Position numbers and translations under genes: made by a program
Part shown: piece by piece, positions 1 through 12,146 of the stretch
Layout of the letters: every line of letters starts with the position of its first letter
How positions within the stretch are numbered: position 1 is the stretch's first letter
Notes under the pieces: model-generated
What the model was told of the DNA's origin: nothing
Seen by the model: the letters and a program-made list of their open reading frames with translations, nothing else
The model's database searches: none
Assembly: GCA_946406115.1 (NCBI GenBank)
Contig: OX291549.1
Coordinates: 20,731,901-20,795,900, forward strand
DNA: 64,000 nt
Direction of reading: 5' to 3'
From: Apoda limacodes
Lineage: Eukaryota > Arthropoda > Insecta > Lepidoptera > Limacodidae

Positions 1-1685
1 ATAAAGAAAAATGTTTTGATGCAAAAATGATAACATTTGCATTCAATGATAATAATAGATAGATATTTCTTACTAAAATAAGTGCACACGTTGGTTCTCA
101 GGTTCTCAGACATGATTACAAAGATAGAAAGCAAGGGCAATGAATTATAATATCCATTTTGATATCAGGCACCTAATCCATTTGCAACTACTAACAGCGG
201 ACAGAAAAAAATAAGTATTGATTATATGGTTGAGTTGATATTACATTTTGTATGTATGAGTGTGTTTGTGTATTTACAGATATTGCGTCCGTTGCCCTCA
301 CGTCAACTCGGTGACATTGACGGAGCACAAATAAAGTGATAACTATAGATAAATAAGTATCTGGCATTGACGTAGATATTATAATGTGAAAACTAACATG
401 AGTGTAACAAAACATTGAAAACGAGACAGACAAAAACTTAGAGACATGTGAGATAAGACGGAACGCAGGATAGGCTCCGGCTTGGGACAGTTCCATTACA
501 ATATTTTGACACACGATTTGGGAATGACTCTTAAAACCAATTTCAATCGCAATATTCTACGGTGATCTGGAAATTTACAAATTGGTTCTCTTGCACATGG
601 TTGCTAACGCTATATCGAGCATCGATTTTGGTAGCAAATGTTGGAAAAATTTTTTTTTAGAAATTAATTGAATCGTTATATTGCTTGATTGACGCCATTT
701 TAATGTCATCGAAATTTAGAATGAAATAGGTACAATGGGTACACTAATCTGAAAATAAAAAGGAAGGTCAAAATAATCTATTGATTTACAGGAGAGTTAC
801 GACGAAGAATATAATTAATAATAATTGCTGCCGTTAAGATGGCTACGTAAGAGCCGTAATCCCGATTTATTTGCGACGCGATTGCGAGTTAACAATTGCA
901 GTGGAATTAATATGTTATTTTAAATGTGTAAATATTAAGATCTTTTTAAAGCTGCTTAAAACAGACGTTGAATAATTACGTCGAATGACGTGGCGTTAAA
1001 CTGTATTCTTAAATTATAATATTACGACAATATTTCGATCATAGAACTTTGCACAGAGGTTATTAATCCAAAACATCCTAGTATACAAAGTGATGTAATA
1101 ATGTCAGAGTTAACTAACCGAGCAAGTCTGCTGTCCGTACCGGAGGGCCCAGCATGAGTACACTAACGTATCGAACAGGTAACATAAACTGAAGTAAATA
1201 ACAGCACAATTTTGTATGAAAAGGCTTTTTTTACAACGAAAGTTATTGGATTATCAAAGGGTCCTCTGGTATTGAAAGCGTTTATCTATTTCGCTCAGCA
1301 TCACGCGGACTGCAAGCTCGTTTCCCACTAGTGATATGAAAAAATGGCCTAAACAGAATTATCTTTTTCTAATAAATGTTGCTTGACGTCACTCCACGCA
1401 ACGATGCGCAAACGATAGAAAACTCAAGCCATATGCTCATGCTAAGGCCTCCGGATTGTGCCTGACCGCACGTCTCGCTACGTTCAAAGATCATCTCAAG
1501 GTTTGAGCCGAGCGCGCTTGATCAAGCCAAGGCCATCAGCATCGCTGGGGAGTCATAGACGTACATAGATTGCCTGTTTCTATGTAACACTTGTAACTTA
1601 AAGTTCGTTTCCTGGTCATTGTTTGAATGAATTATTCGAAGCACGAAATGATTTTAATCATAAACAAGATGACAATATCAGACAT
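1..1685. other. AT-rich non-coding DNA, no recognised feature
   Basis: I see no gene, RNA or recognisable repeat here. The single reading frame of about 107 codons near 191-514 on the minus strand has no recognisable domain and looks like chance. Two short stretches, about 1120-1160 and 1440-1560, are richer in G+C than their surroundings but show no coding or structural signature. Confidence 0.6.
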
Positions 1686-2590
1686 TCAAAGTCAAAGTCA
1701 AAATGGTTTATTCAAATAAGGATTTTACAATCACTTTTGAATCGTCAAAGTTATAAAATATTATTTTTTGAACCCTCCCTCCTTCCCGCCGGTTAACAAT
1801 GTTGTTGATTTCTACCGAGAAGAATCCGGCAAGAAACTCGATAGTTACTCTTTTAAAAACACTATAATAAACTAAATACAAATAAACTAAAAATACAATT
1901 AATGTTTTAAATAAAAAATTTTAGTCGTACAATTTTATGTTATTTCCATTTTAATTTGGTTTACCTATGCATCCTGTAATTGAGCATCTTCAGTCCCAAG
2001 GATTTTTATCATTTACATAGTCTGAAATATTGTAGTATGCCTTTTTACAAAGTACCTGCTTGATAAGAGATTTAAATTTACTTATTGATAGATTTTGAAT
2101 TTTATTGGGAACTTTGTAGTAAAAGTGTATACATTGCTCTATAAAAGAGTTACTTATTTTGTGTAGACGTGTATCATGCACCAACAGCTTATTTTTACTT
2201 CTAGTATTTACTTTGTGAACGTCACTTTTCTTGCTGAAACTATTGATATTTTTATGTACATATAAAAGATTTTCATATATTCACTGCGACGCTAAAGTTA
2301 AAATATTTACTTCCCTAAACCTATCCCTCAGAGATATCCTAGATCCTAATTTATAAATAGCACGAATTGCCCTTTTTTTGTAACAAAAATATTGTATTTA
2401 CATCAGCAGCGCTACCCCACAATAGGATACCATATGTCATTAAACTATGGAAATAGCTAAAATATACTATTTTTGCAGTGTAGACATCGGTCAATTGTCT
2501 TATTTTCTTGATCGCATACACAGCAGAGCTAAGTTTTTTGGCTTGGTTATGAATATGAGGACCCCATTGAAGTTTGGAGTCCAGCGTTAT
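1686..2590 (-). mobile_element. 5'-truncated LINE fragment, reverse-transcriptase C-terminus (CR1/Jockey-like)
   Basis: Read on the minus strand from about 2588 down, this encodes the C-terminal end of a non-LTR retrotransposon reverse transcriptase. The visible pieces include QWGPHIHNQAKKLSSAVYA, YGILLWGSAAD, then RAIRAIYKLGSRISLRDRF, YENLLYVHKNINSF and finally NLSISKFKSLIKQVL. The palm domain is absent, as expected of a 5'-truncated insertion. It is dead: one extra A in an A-run near 2380 shifts the frame between the first two blocks, and an in-frame TGA follows LTLASQ near 2285. The last block (about 64 codons, 2184 to 1990) is open. The 3' UTR ends in repeated TCAAAG units near 1686, the usual simple-repeat tail of this lepidopteran family. 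A possible 6-bp target duplication AATATC lies at 1674-1679 and 2592-2597. The clade (CR1 versus Jockey) is by recollection and not certain. Confidence 0.85.
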
Positions 2591-3186
2591 TAATATCTAT
2601 ACACAAGCGACAAATAACAAATAACAAACGAATTGGTAATTATGAATTGTTTCAATATTATTATTTTTGTTTTGTTGTTTTATGTGGTATTTGCCGATAG
2701 GTACGTATGTGTGATGTTGATTTAGTTATGTGCTTGATGAATGAGATAGAAGATTTTGATTTCACGTTAGATTACGTCATCACGAATGGAAAAATATGGA
2801 TTCAAATATTCACGGCTTAAGCGTGGCAAAAACATAATGGAATGTTTAAGTTGTTTTAAATATTTAAGAACATATTTCAAATGTAATGAAACAAAAAAGG
2901 TTTGTCGCTGTTCTATTACTCGAAACCCTCTCAAAATTAGAGGTTGTGTTAAATGAGAGGACACAAATTAGGGTCCCTGGTTATAACCTTCTGGTGATAA
3001 ATACTGTAAATATATACATTTAGAAACAAAGTGAATAATGGCTCATCGCTGCTTTTAACTGCTTGTAGTGATAAGTTATATTATGTGCATGGAATTCATA
3101 AACGGAAAATTTGATTGGTAATCCATAGAGGAGGGGTGAATGTGATTGGAATCAATTGTAGCAACCATACAGAAGAAAGTTCCTCA

Positions 3187-3360
3187 TTTTTTTTTGGTAC
3201 ACAGGTGGCAAACTAGCCAACGGTTCGCCCGATTGTAAGTGGTAACCGTAGCCTATATCCGCTTTGTAATTTTTCGTTATGTCTTGCCTAAACATACAAG
3301 GTCAGGCCGGCCTATAGTGACTCTAAAGATGTGTATTTTAATTCACGCCATACGAAGTAA
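3187..3360 (-). mobile_element. LINE 3' tail, short truncated copy
   Basis: A T-run at 3187-3195 followed by GGTACACAGGTGGCAAAC and CGCCCGATTGTAAGTGGT is the reverse complement of the 3' end of a common lepidopteran LINE (ACTTACAATCGGGCG ... GTTTGCCACC ... A-tail). The same tail follows the coding fragments at 32.1-32.4 kb and 62.3 kb. No coding part remains. The right boundary is a guess. Confidence 0.65.
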
Positions 3361-4102
3361 TCCGTTCCGGTTTTCTTTAAATAACTTTAATTAATGTACA
3401 AACAGGATTCGCTATAACTAAATATCTATAGTGGCAGTAGTTTATGCCTTTGGCTCCACCCGCGTAGAATTCGGAATACACACACTGAGTTATTGTAATA
3501 TTAACTCAGTGAACACACAGTAGTTTTTATTTGTTTCTCACAGGAAACATTGAGTTGAATGGGCAACATCCTATGTATTTATCCAGAAGAATTTTTAGTT
3601 TATACTGTGCATAGACCTTATCTATAACTATCACTTGAAATTCAACCATAAGTTTCGATAGTCGATACTCTCTATTAAATGATAAGTCGTACAGAAAGAG
3701 AAAAAACTAACACTTGTAATTAAAATTTTAAACTACACCCGCTTACGGTGTTAGCATTGTCGAGCAAAGTTATGGTGGATTATGTTATGGTATGGTTGGT
3801 ATTTTGTACACAGGATGAAGAATGTTACGTTGTAGATGATCTTTTAAAGAAACCTAGGTCGATGTCTCGAATTTCATCCATCATAAACATAAAATTTAAG
3901 GGAATGTCATTACTTTGGTATAGCATTAGAAACCTACATTTTCTCGTCGACGTCTTTAAGTGGCCTTGACTTGAATTTAGACGTGTTTAAAACCACAAAC
4001 ATTTTAGAAATCATTAATTTTCTTTTAATTTCTGTTTTGATGCGAGTTTTTTCAATGACTAAAGATAACATTCTTCTGTATCTTTTTATAATTCATATAG
4101 GC
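3361..4102. other. AT-rich non-coding DNA, nothing recognised
   Basis: No repeat family, RNA or coding signature seen. A reading frame of 73 codons at 3748-3969 on the plus strand matches nothing I know and has no supporting context. Confidence 0.5.
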
Positions 4103-4196
4103 ACAGTGCAACAAACTTGACCCGGTAGTCAAAAATCAATATATTAAAATCGCCATATTAAAATTGTGTGAACTTACAAGACACTATCGACCATAG
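4103..4196. repeat. Partial copy of the GTGCAAC-ended MITE
   Basis: The stretch starts AGTGCAACAAACTTGACC, continues CGGTAGTCAAAAATC and CGCCATATT, and reaches AACTTACAAGACACTA. This parallels the complete copy at 11421-11545 in the same order. The right inverted terminus (GTTGCAC) is missing, so this is a truncated copy. Confidence 0.55.
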
Positions 4197-4286
4197 ACAA
4201 ATAGATAGAATAGAAAAACATAGGTAAATTACTCTTCATTGATAAAGCTTTTTTAAAAATAAATTACGTTTATTATTGACAATATG

Positions 4287-4306
4287 ATTATTATTATTAT
4301 TATTAT
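4287..4306. repeat. ATT microsatellite
   Basis: Uninterrupted ATT triplets, about 6.7 units. Confidence 0.9.
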
Positions 4307-6845
4307 GGTCTAAGTTGATAGTTCTAAATATATAAAAAAAATCTTATACTTCTACAATCCATACCCGGTATGTAATAGGGAATTGTAACATTTTAATGTT
4401 GTATTGTAAGTTTGTAATACATTGTAGTGATTAACATCAAAATTCCAACACAAATAACAAACCCTAGAATAAAACTCCACCAACTTTATTAACGTTATCT
4501 TTAGTTTTTAGTTATATTGGCTAATTTATTTGACAACGTAGCTCTATTATTGGTTGTATAAGTAATTCCGTAACTCATACCAGTCATGGGAAATGAGTTT
4601 GTAGTTTTTGTACAGTGTCGGCGATATAATCGTAATCGTGTTACGATCACGGATCCGTGGCAATAGACTTCATTGTTTTTATTTCCTCATTGGAACCGGC
4701 CTGTACGTAGGTACACTGCACCACACCACAAAGTTTGAACATTGCTTTATAACCCCCAAAAAACTTAAATTATTCTAACTATCGAATTCTAGTGCTTTAA
4801 TATTTACAGGTTCTTACGTTAAAATATAATTCGAAAGGTCGGTCAACAATTATAGAAATAGTATATTTCGTACCAAGTACAAAATGACGCTTTTTCTTAC
4901 CCAAGGGAAGAGGCTAGGGTAGAAGCGGCCTAAAAAAAAACTTTTTCTTCTACCTGCAATAAAAAGTTCCAAAGTTCCATACTTATAATTTCGAACTCTC
5001 TCGAATCTCTCTCGAATCAGTTCGAAAAACCGTATGAAATTGCATTTCGTACTCGATGTGGCTAGTTATGTTTTTAACGCGGCCGTAGAATAAAAATATG
5101 ACATCGTCAGCGGGCGGCCGATAGACCGGCGAGAATGATGATAAAGTAATGTCTATTTTACATCAGTAATTTATATGTATATTATTATCTCTATGTTTTA
5201 CACTACATTTAATTTATTCAACAAAAACTCTGGTTATTTGATAATTCATTGGCATTTTATGAATAAAATTGCATGGTAAATAGCGAATCGACAACAATAA
5301 GTTTTGAGTACCGAAATGTATTATAGTATGTTTATATATTCTTATAGACACTTATTTAAGGTAATGTATTTTGTATGGAAAAAACTGAATGGGTTTTACT
5401 CTTTTTATGTTACTTAACATTAACATAAAATCGAAAATATTCATGTTTAAATATATTTGCATATTTTATTTAAATTTAAAATAAATGTACCTAAACTGAA
5501 ACTCAGTTTTATTAAGGATACCTTTATGAACACTAAAACAAATTCTTACAAAAGAGTAAGAGAAGTATATCAATCCAAAATGACTTCGTTTTTTTGCTTT
5601 AAGATTTATATGCGGATTGTCTCTTATCTCTTTTACGCCCACCACGTTTCACCGCCTACTTCAATCGAACCTTCGTCTTTTTTGGCACTGGTATCGGATA
5701 ACCCGAAATTTTAAGCCAATGAACGTTATTTTTATACTCTGGCAACCCAAATAACTTATCAGATGAAGGATGAAGCCGTTTTTATTATATTTTTAACATC
5801 GTTGTTGCTAATTATTGAAAATAATAGGATTATGATCTGATAAAGACACACTTACAGGGGTAAAAAGTTTATTACATCCTTTTATTAAGGACTAGTTAAA
5901 GCTCGGCTTGCGTTGATTTTTGGAGCTCATCAAATTTGGCCACCAGGTTTTCTTCTCTACGGTCTTATGTTACGCTAGAGTCCTAAAAGTCTTGAGAATA
6001 ATAAAATCAATTTTATGTAGGTAGTTTCTATCGTATTATGTAACGTGTATTTTGAATTCGAAACGGTCAATTAGGAAACGGTCAGTTTTATAAATTTTTT
6101 GGCCTAGTAATGTTGTCCTACAAAATTATATAATACAGCCGTTCCATTCTATTATGACACCTAACTTTCCAATTTCAACCCCCACATTTCAGACTTCGTT
6201 TGCAATAACTAAAAAAATATTTTGATTTGTTTACCTCAGTTAGAGATTTATTTATGGTACTTGATTACCAGTATAATCAAGAAAGAACTGTAAGTGTACT
6301 AAATTTAAAGTCGACGAAAAAACGGTGATACATATATAGGTGTAATGGACACACACCTAAGTCTTAACATAAGGATCTTTTAACAATGTTAGTTAAGTAC
6401 TTAGTAGTTTAGAAAAAGTAACTTTTTTTATATAACAGTTCGTATATTTTTGTTCATCCAACCTTGTATTATTCTGTGCCTTGTGTTTGGAAAAGAAGAA
6501 CATAATCCAAAAACACTGACAAAATTCGCAACAATAAATTTTATTTTCACATGTTCTGGCAAACTTATAACCGACCAAGGTGTTGTTTCCGTAACGTAAC
6601 ATCTGATTTTACCTCTTGGTACCGTTTGAACCAAACCGTTAGTTTTTACTAAAAGATAAAATCTCACGCATGTGTTAATATAATTAACTAAGATTTTCAC
6701 AAAACTTCGTACAATAAGAAAAAAAAAAGTAAACTACCTATCCATAAGTTTAGAACTATCAAAATCTGCACCTTACTTGTTTAACAACAACTTAATCACA
6801 TTGTCGTCAGTGTTTTAAGGTACTTGTTTACAGTCTTCTTTTATC
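4307..6845. other. AT-rich non-coding DNA, nothing recognised
   Basis: About 2.5 kb without a supported feature. The reading frames at 5457-5714 (+) and 6393-6700 (-) are short and low in complexity, and none resembles a known domain. The repeated CTCTCGAATC wording near 4990-5020 resembles the arms of the palindromic MITE described below but is too short to assign. Confidence 0.5.
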
Positions 6846-7383
6846 CTTTTTTAGGGTTCCGTACCTAAAGTGAAACTGAGTCTACGATGTATGTTTGCCT
6901 GTCTGTCCGACTTCTTTTGAAACGTAACAAGTAAATGGCTGAAATTTTCAGAGAATATGTGTTATTACGTACCAATTAAAAAAACTAAAAAATAAGGTGG
7001 TCACGCACGTCACGAGAAACACGTTTTTGTTGTTTTTGGTCTATCGTAGAAACAGTAATACATACAAACTTCAAACTTGCACTGATTATAGAGTGAGCTC
7101 TAAAGTATAACAACATTAATTATAAAAACCGGCCAAGTATGAGATGGGCTCGAGCCATTACCATTTTAAATTATTTTATAAACGCCATTTAGCGAAACAG
7201 TCGAAATTATATACTCCTAAAAACAATTGCACATTTATTTATTGAAAATGATTTCCGAAGTTGAGCAACATCGAGCTTTGACATGGGATGGGTGACCGCT
7301 AAGCACGCTTTTCGTTATTTTTACGTAAATGGTGGTACAGAACCTACGTTGCGCAAGTCCGACTCGCACTTGACCAATTTTTT
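6846..7383. repeat. Composite lepidopteran repeat (GGTTCCGTACC / CCGGCCAAGTGCGAG family) with a 5S-like segment
   Basis: Three recognisable pieces lie end to end. At 6852 the sequence TTTAGGGTTCCGTACC, followed by a GTCTGTCCG run, is one terminus of a very common lepidopteran repeat. At 7126-7145 AAAAACCGGCCAAGTATGAG is the opposite terminus in forward orientation. At 7340-7383 CAAGTCCGACTCGCACTTG is that same terminus reversed. Positions about 6990-7160 share wording and order with 29390-29560 (AAACAGTAATACATACAA, TGATTATAG, AAGCTCTAAA). The block at 7255-7300 is 5S-rRNA-like and listed separately. The element appears to be a nested or chimeric insertion. Whether it moves as a SINE or a DNA element cannot be decided here. 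Confidence 0.7.
7255..7300 (+). other. 5S rRNA-like internal promoter segment (pseudo-5S / 5S-derived SINE)
   Basis: CCGAAGTTGAGCAACATCGA followed after a short gap by GGATGGGTGACCGCT matches the internal control region of animal 5S rRNA (box A to box C; canonical AAGTTAAGCAACATCGGGC ... TTGGATGGGTGACCGCT), with a few substitutions and about four missing bases between the two blocks. The rest of a 5S gene is absent on both sides, so this is not a functional 5S gene. It sits inside a dispersed repeat and is followed by a T-rich stretch and the tail ending CGACTCGCACTTG. That arrangement fits a 5S-derived SINE-like unit. The 5S resemblance is seen in the sequence; the SINE interpretation is inference. 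Confidence 0.75.
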
Positions 7384-8610
7384 ATATGTCATAAAAAATG
7401 GAAAATTCGGGAAAACGGAAAGAGATTTTTCTGTGGTATTTTTGTAAGTGGAAGATAGTTTTTATGTGAGTTCCACTGCTTGCTCTGACGAGAAAAAAAT
7501 AAATCACATTGGTAACACCGCAAGAAATCAACTATAGTTTGTAAAATTTGCAAAATCCTTTTCTTACTAATTCTACTTTTAAGTTTCTTTGATCTCATGT
7601 TATTCCATAGTTAGTTTCGGAAGTTGGTTTAACGTGTTAGTTTTAAGAAGATAAAGTTTCCAATGACCGTTGAATGTGTGTCAGATGATTCACATAGGTA
7701 CCTGCCTGCCCGGTGTGACGTCAGTCTTGAGTCTTGACCTACATGTGAGGATGATGTTTAGATTATCCTAAATAAGGTTACGAAGAACAATGACATGCAA
7801 CAGTAAGCTTTTTAAATCATTAATTTATTAACCTTCAGGCCTTCAGTCTAAAACTAAAAAAGATTACTACCTATTATGTATATGTATATTTATTAATTTA
7901 TCATACCATAATACATAACTCTTTGTAAGGATACTTATTAAATAGAAGCTTTATGAGCTTACACTTTTATAAATGATTCCAAGAAAAAAAAAGTTTAATT
8001 AACTAACTATCAGACTTAACCATACTTTAATCTTTTGCTGTAATCCTGTAAGAGTCTTATCACTTAATAATCTGATATCTGGTATCTTAAGATAAAAAAA
8101 TATCTTGCGTAAGTATATATTTTCCTTTCTAAGATTGTTTATAAGGTATTTGATCTCAATATTAAATAATAGATAAACAACTTAATGCATTAACTTACCG
8201 CCAAATGCAATAGTTTATTTAAAATTTTTAGCTTCTGATCTTACCTGAAAAAAAAAAAACAAATTATTAATAAACACATTTGGCCCGTCAAAGATATATA
8301 AAAGAACATACCAAATTTTATCACCAATACATTCATAAAAATAATCTGACATATTATTTTTTCATACCTCGATCATTAATCCGATTAATTTCAGAATACA
8401 ATACATAAGAGGCAAAAAACCTGACAGAGGTATGACGAAAACCTACTTATATGTAAGTATGATAATGCCTGTCAGATCGGCCCGGTGTTGAATCATTTAG
8501 GTGGGTGAGCCGAAAGAAAAACATTTAAGTGCACTAAGAAGGTAAAAGAAACGGTTAGGCAAACGAGGTACACGTAAAGGTATTAAAACTTACGTAATGT
8601 CCTTTTCTAT
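7384..8610. other. AT-rich non-coding DNA, nothing recognised
   Basis: No supported feature. Poly-A/T runs and short chance reading frames only. Confidence 0.5.
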
Positions 8611-8611
8611 T

Positions 8612-8675
8612 TGATGACGACTCATCAGAACTTTAAAATCCACTGCTGGATATAGGCACGCCATATTTACTCTAG
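8612..8675 (-). mobile_element. LINE 3' tail remnant
   Basis: Minus-strand reading gives GGCGTGCCTATATCCAGCAG TGGA, a decayed form of the 'GGCCTATGCCCAGCAGTGG' signature that closes many lepidopteran LINEs. Too short to classify. Confidence 0.4.
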
Positions 8676-8869
8676 CACTCATCTGCAAATTAGTGCGCAT
8701 CGTTCATTTATCGTCCGGCCACGTTTGTGACAAGTACCTTTAGTTACCTACTACAATCATTATATCAATCAAAATCAAAATGTATTTCGTTTGAGAAAAC
8801 AGTTACGCATAAAGTAACAGGTCTGGAGTGCATCAAATATATAAAAATAAAAAAAAAACCTAAACTGAC

Positions 8870-9150
8870 CCCTTTTCACTGTTTTTTGTTTGAAGTATTG
8901 GCCAAGAAATCTTTAACGGTCTAAGTGCTATTAGTTCACAGCTTTGCTAAATCATAGCCGTGATAGTGTTTTAAACCCTTAGAAAAGCATTTTTTTTGTT
9001 AAATATGTACAATAAACTATTAATTTATCTCATGTATTTTAATGAAAATCTCAGTGAATTACGACGAAGCTGCACTACCCACGCACGCTTAGTTACATAT
9101 CGCGTCATCCTTGTTTTTACTTTCACGTAATACTGCATCTTAAATTGACA
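8870..9150. repeat. Dispersed repeat, copy 1 (pair with 57.07-57.24 kb)
   Basis: Shares AAGAAATCTT, AGTGCTATTAGTT, CACGCACGCT, AGTTACATATCGCGTCATCC and TTGTTTTTACT with 57067-57240, in the same order and the same orientation. The piece between the matched blocks is longer here. No coding potential. The family is unidentified. Confidence 0.6.
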
Positions 9151-11420
9151 AAAAACGAAGCAGTGCTCGTGCAGTTAAGCGACGACAACCGTGATGATTT
9201 TATCCTAATGCAAAAGGTTTATCAGAGAGGCTCTTTCTTACTCCAATAAAACGCCATTGTGCAACCAAAACCAAGCCAAGCCAAGCATAGCTCCCTTCAT
9301 AGATCGCTGAGCGACTCCGAGCTTATTTAAGAGGCCAACAATTAGAGACCACGTTTCTGTACGATACGTTAGCACTGGCAACACACATTGACAATTGAGT
9401 TAGTCACACAGTTAGACTTCGAATATCCAGAACACAGGGCTGGCAACATTGGCATAAATTCTTTGTGAAAATTCAGAGAGGAAAATTTTTCCATGAAGGC
9501 AGCAACATTTGCGCGCTCATAAGTTGTAACAAAAGTTTGTAACAAAAAAATAGGATTCGTTATCGTATCACAATTTATACTGGACGAAGCCGTGGGAAAG
9601 GTAACTAACTAAACGTATTTTATGTCTTCAAAAATAAACTAGAAACGAGTTTTATTTCATCTCGAATATGGCGGACGCGATGTTTTTTGTTTCCGTTAAT
9701 ACCGGATAATGTTATGAGAAACAAATTAAAAAGTATATAAAAATTAAGGGACTTTATTACTTTATTTATTAATTGGTTGCTATGTAATGCTTATCAAACT
9801 AGTTTTAAAACCACTCAAACATGTAAAATAATGACGGGTTTTTTCTTGACTGTAGTCTAAAATGGCTCTACAGATTTTTCATACATCGCATATATAGCCA
9901 GCCAGTAAAGATATCACGCGTCAGGTGTTCAATTTATGTAGGTACCTAACCATCTACATACATACCTTTTTAATTAGAAAATGGGGAACTTTTACTACTT
10001 TTTTTTGGATTTAGGAAGATGGATTTTATCAACTGTTACTAGAATTATATTATTAGTAGGTAGTACATACTGACACTTCTTCACTTTTTAGGTAAGGATA
10101 TTTTATTATTTTGATAAGATAACCATAAAACTTTGTTCTTTGGTCAATAATAAAAGAACATGATGTCTAAAACAGACCATGTTGGTTTTAATTGGCATTT
10201 TATCTTGAGAGCCTAAGTATAAAAAAATCTGAAAACCGTACTAGTAATTAAAATCCGTGTGGATGTAAAAAGGAAATAAAAAAAACGAATGTTTTGCGTA
10301 GTGACTTTGTATGAGTGACGCGTAGTGGTACATTTTCTGATCAGTGTGCTTCGGAAGGTCAGTCCTGAGTGTATTCATATAATTCCAATCACTAGGCCAA
10401 GTTCGAGGCCTTCAGAATCTTGCCCCAAATGTCCGGTGGAGCAGTAATGGCTGCATCAGCCAACTGCAGTAGTCAGTTCAGAAAAAAAAACTAGCTAGTC
10501 AACGTCCGCCATTTTGTACTGGACAAGTGGTAGTATATGACCTAAGCTTTCTTTTTCTACAAAGAGGCCTGTGTCACTATAGTGCGGACAAATAACGACT
10601 AAGGTGAGGTAGCGTCTGTTAAAAACGATAACTTTTAAAGTAAATTTAGTCTAAGAAAAGAGCTAAGACCTTGAGAGTCTAAGTGTACACAAGTACCTAC
10701 ATAGTATGTGTTAGCTTGGCATGCATCCTCTGTACACACCTGATCAAACACACGGGAAGATAAGCAGGACACTTGATGTGAGATATAACAGATAACATGT
10801 CTTCCTGAATCCGCCTCAAGTAGCGTTTAATAATTTATAAATATTCTATATATATTTGGAAGAAGCCAGTGATATCACTCTTTGGTACTGAACTAGTAAA
10901 AATTCGTCTACGTTTTGAACTTAAATCGAAGCTAAGCACAAAATAACTATAATTTAACATGTGGAAGTAGAAATTATAAATTGGGGTTACTAAACGACAG
11001 ATTTTTGATGCATCTGACAGGCATCCAGACATGCAAGTCGGAATTCGTAAAATTACATATGAATTTTTTTGATAAACATAATACGGCTGGCAGAATTTAA
11101 ATTGCCACCGGTCATATTCTATTTTTAAACAAATAATTTATCTCTCTAAAGACACACGAAGGTAGGGGTCATCGAAGTTAAGACCTAAAAACATTTTTTT
11201 AAAAAGGAATTTAAATGTAATAAACATTACGTAGCTTAACAAAGGCAAAACTTAAAAAATTATTAGGTAATTGCATTAAGAATAAATTGATAAAACAACA
11301 CTTTTATCAAAGTTAGCAATATATTGTTACGAACTATAGGTACACCACTAGTTACTAGTTTCAAAGAATTAAATACATTTTAAAGATTTATTTTTAAGAA
11401 GTAGTTAAAGATTATTTATT
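9151..11420. other. AT-rich non-coding DNA, nothing recognised
   Basis: No gene or assignable repeat. The stretch around 10320-10480 is slightly less AT-rich. The reading frame at 10835-11032 (-) is not recognisable. Confidence 0.5.
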
Positions 11421-11545
11421 GTGCAACAAACTTTTCAGAATCGGTGGTCAAACATCAAAACTACAGTCGCCATATTGCTATGTATAAATGCTGTCAACTT
11501 ACGCGACACTAGTGACAGCCACCGGCTCAGAGAAGTTAGTTGCAC
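11421..11545. mobile_element. Small MITE with GTGCAAC termini
   Basis: The left end GTGCAACAAACTTTTCAGAA and the reverse complement of the right end, GTGCAACTAACTTCTCTGAG, are near-identical inverted termini. They are followed on both sides by a CGGTGG block. Total length is about 125 bp, with a non-palindromic centre that includes CGCCATATTG. No obvious target duplication was seen. A truncated relative lies at 4103-4196. It cannot code for a transposase and must have been moved in trans. Confidence 0.7.
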
Positions 11546-12146
11546 TGTAAATGTTATCACATAAGTGCATCTTTATTTAAAGATTTTTAATATCTTTATT
11601 GATAGCATTTTTTCGTGTAAGTAAGTAGGTACAATGCTTTGTTATAAATGTTATAATGTAAGTTCATACCTACATATTTAAAAGTTATTCTGCATTCAAA
11701 AAGGCTTATCAGTTTATCATCACAGATCTACACATAAGTAATCTATCTCGCTCTCGCTTGTCTGGATTGAGTTATTTTTTGTACCAACTATTGTGGAACT
11801 GTTTAGTATGCAGCGTACCTACTTGTGGAGTCGGAGGAGGCAAAAGTGATACAATGGAAATGGGAATACAAAAAGACACAGTCAGACGAAGATAAATAAC
11901 TGCCGACTGTGTAACACGTCACTATAAATGCAGCTACATCTTTCTTGAATAATATACAAGTTTTTGTTTAATATAAGAAGGTAAGGATATAAACTTTTTA
12001 CTAATTTATTAGAAACTTTAACCTATTTGTAGCTAATACTTTCCAGGTTCCTATAGCCCAAAACCCAAGCCCAACCCAATTTGTCAACAAAATAAACATT
12101 ACCCTGTAATGATGATCAATCCGAAACAACAATTTATATATTTTAA

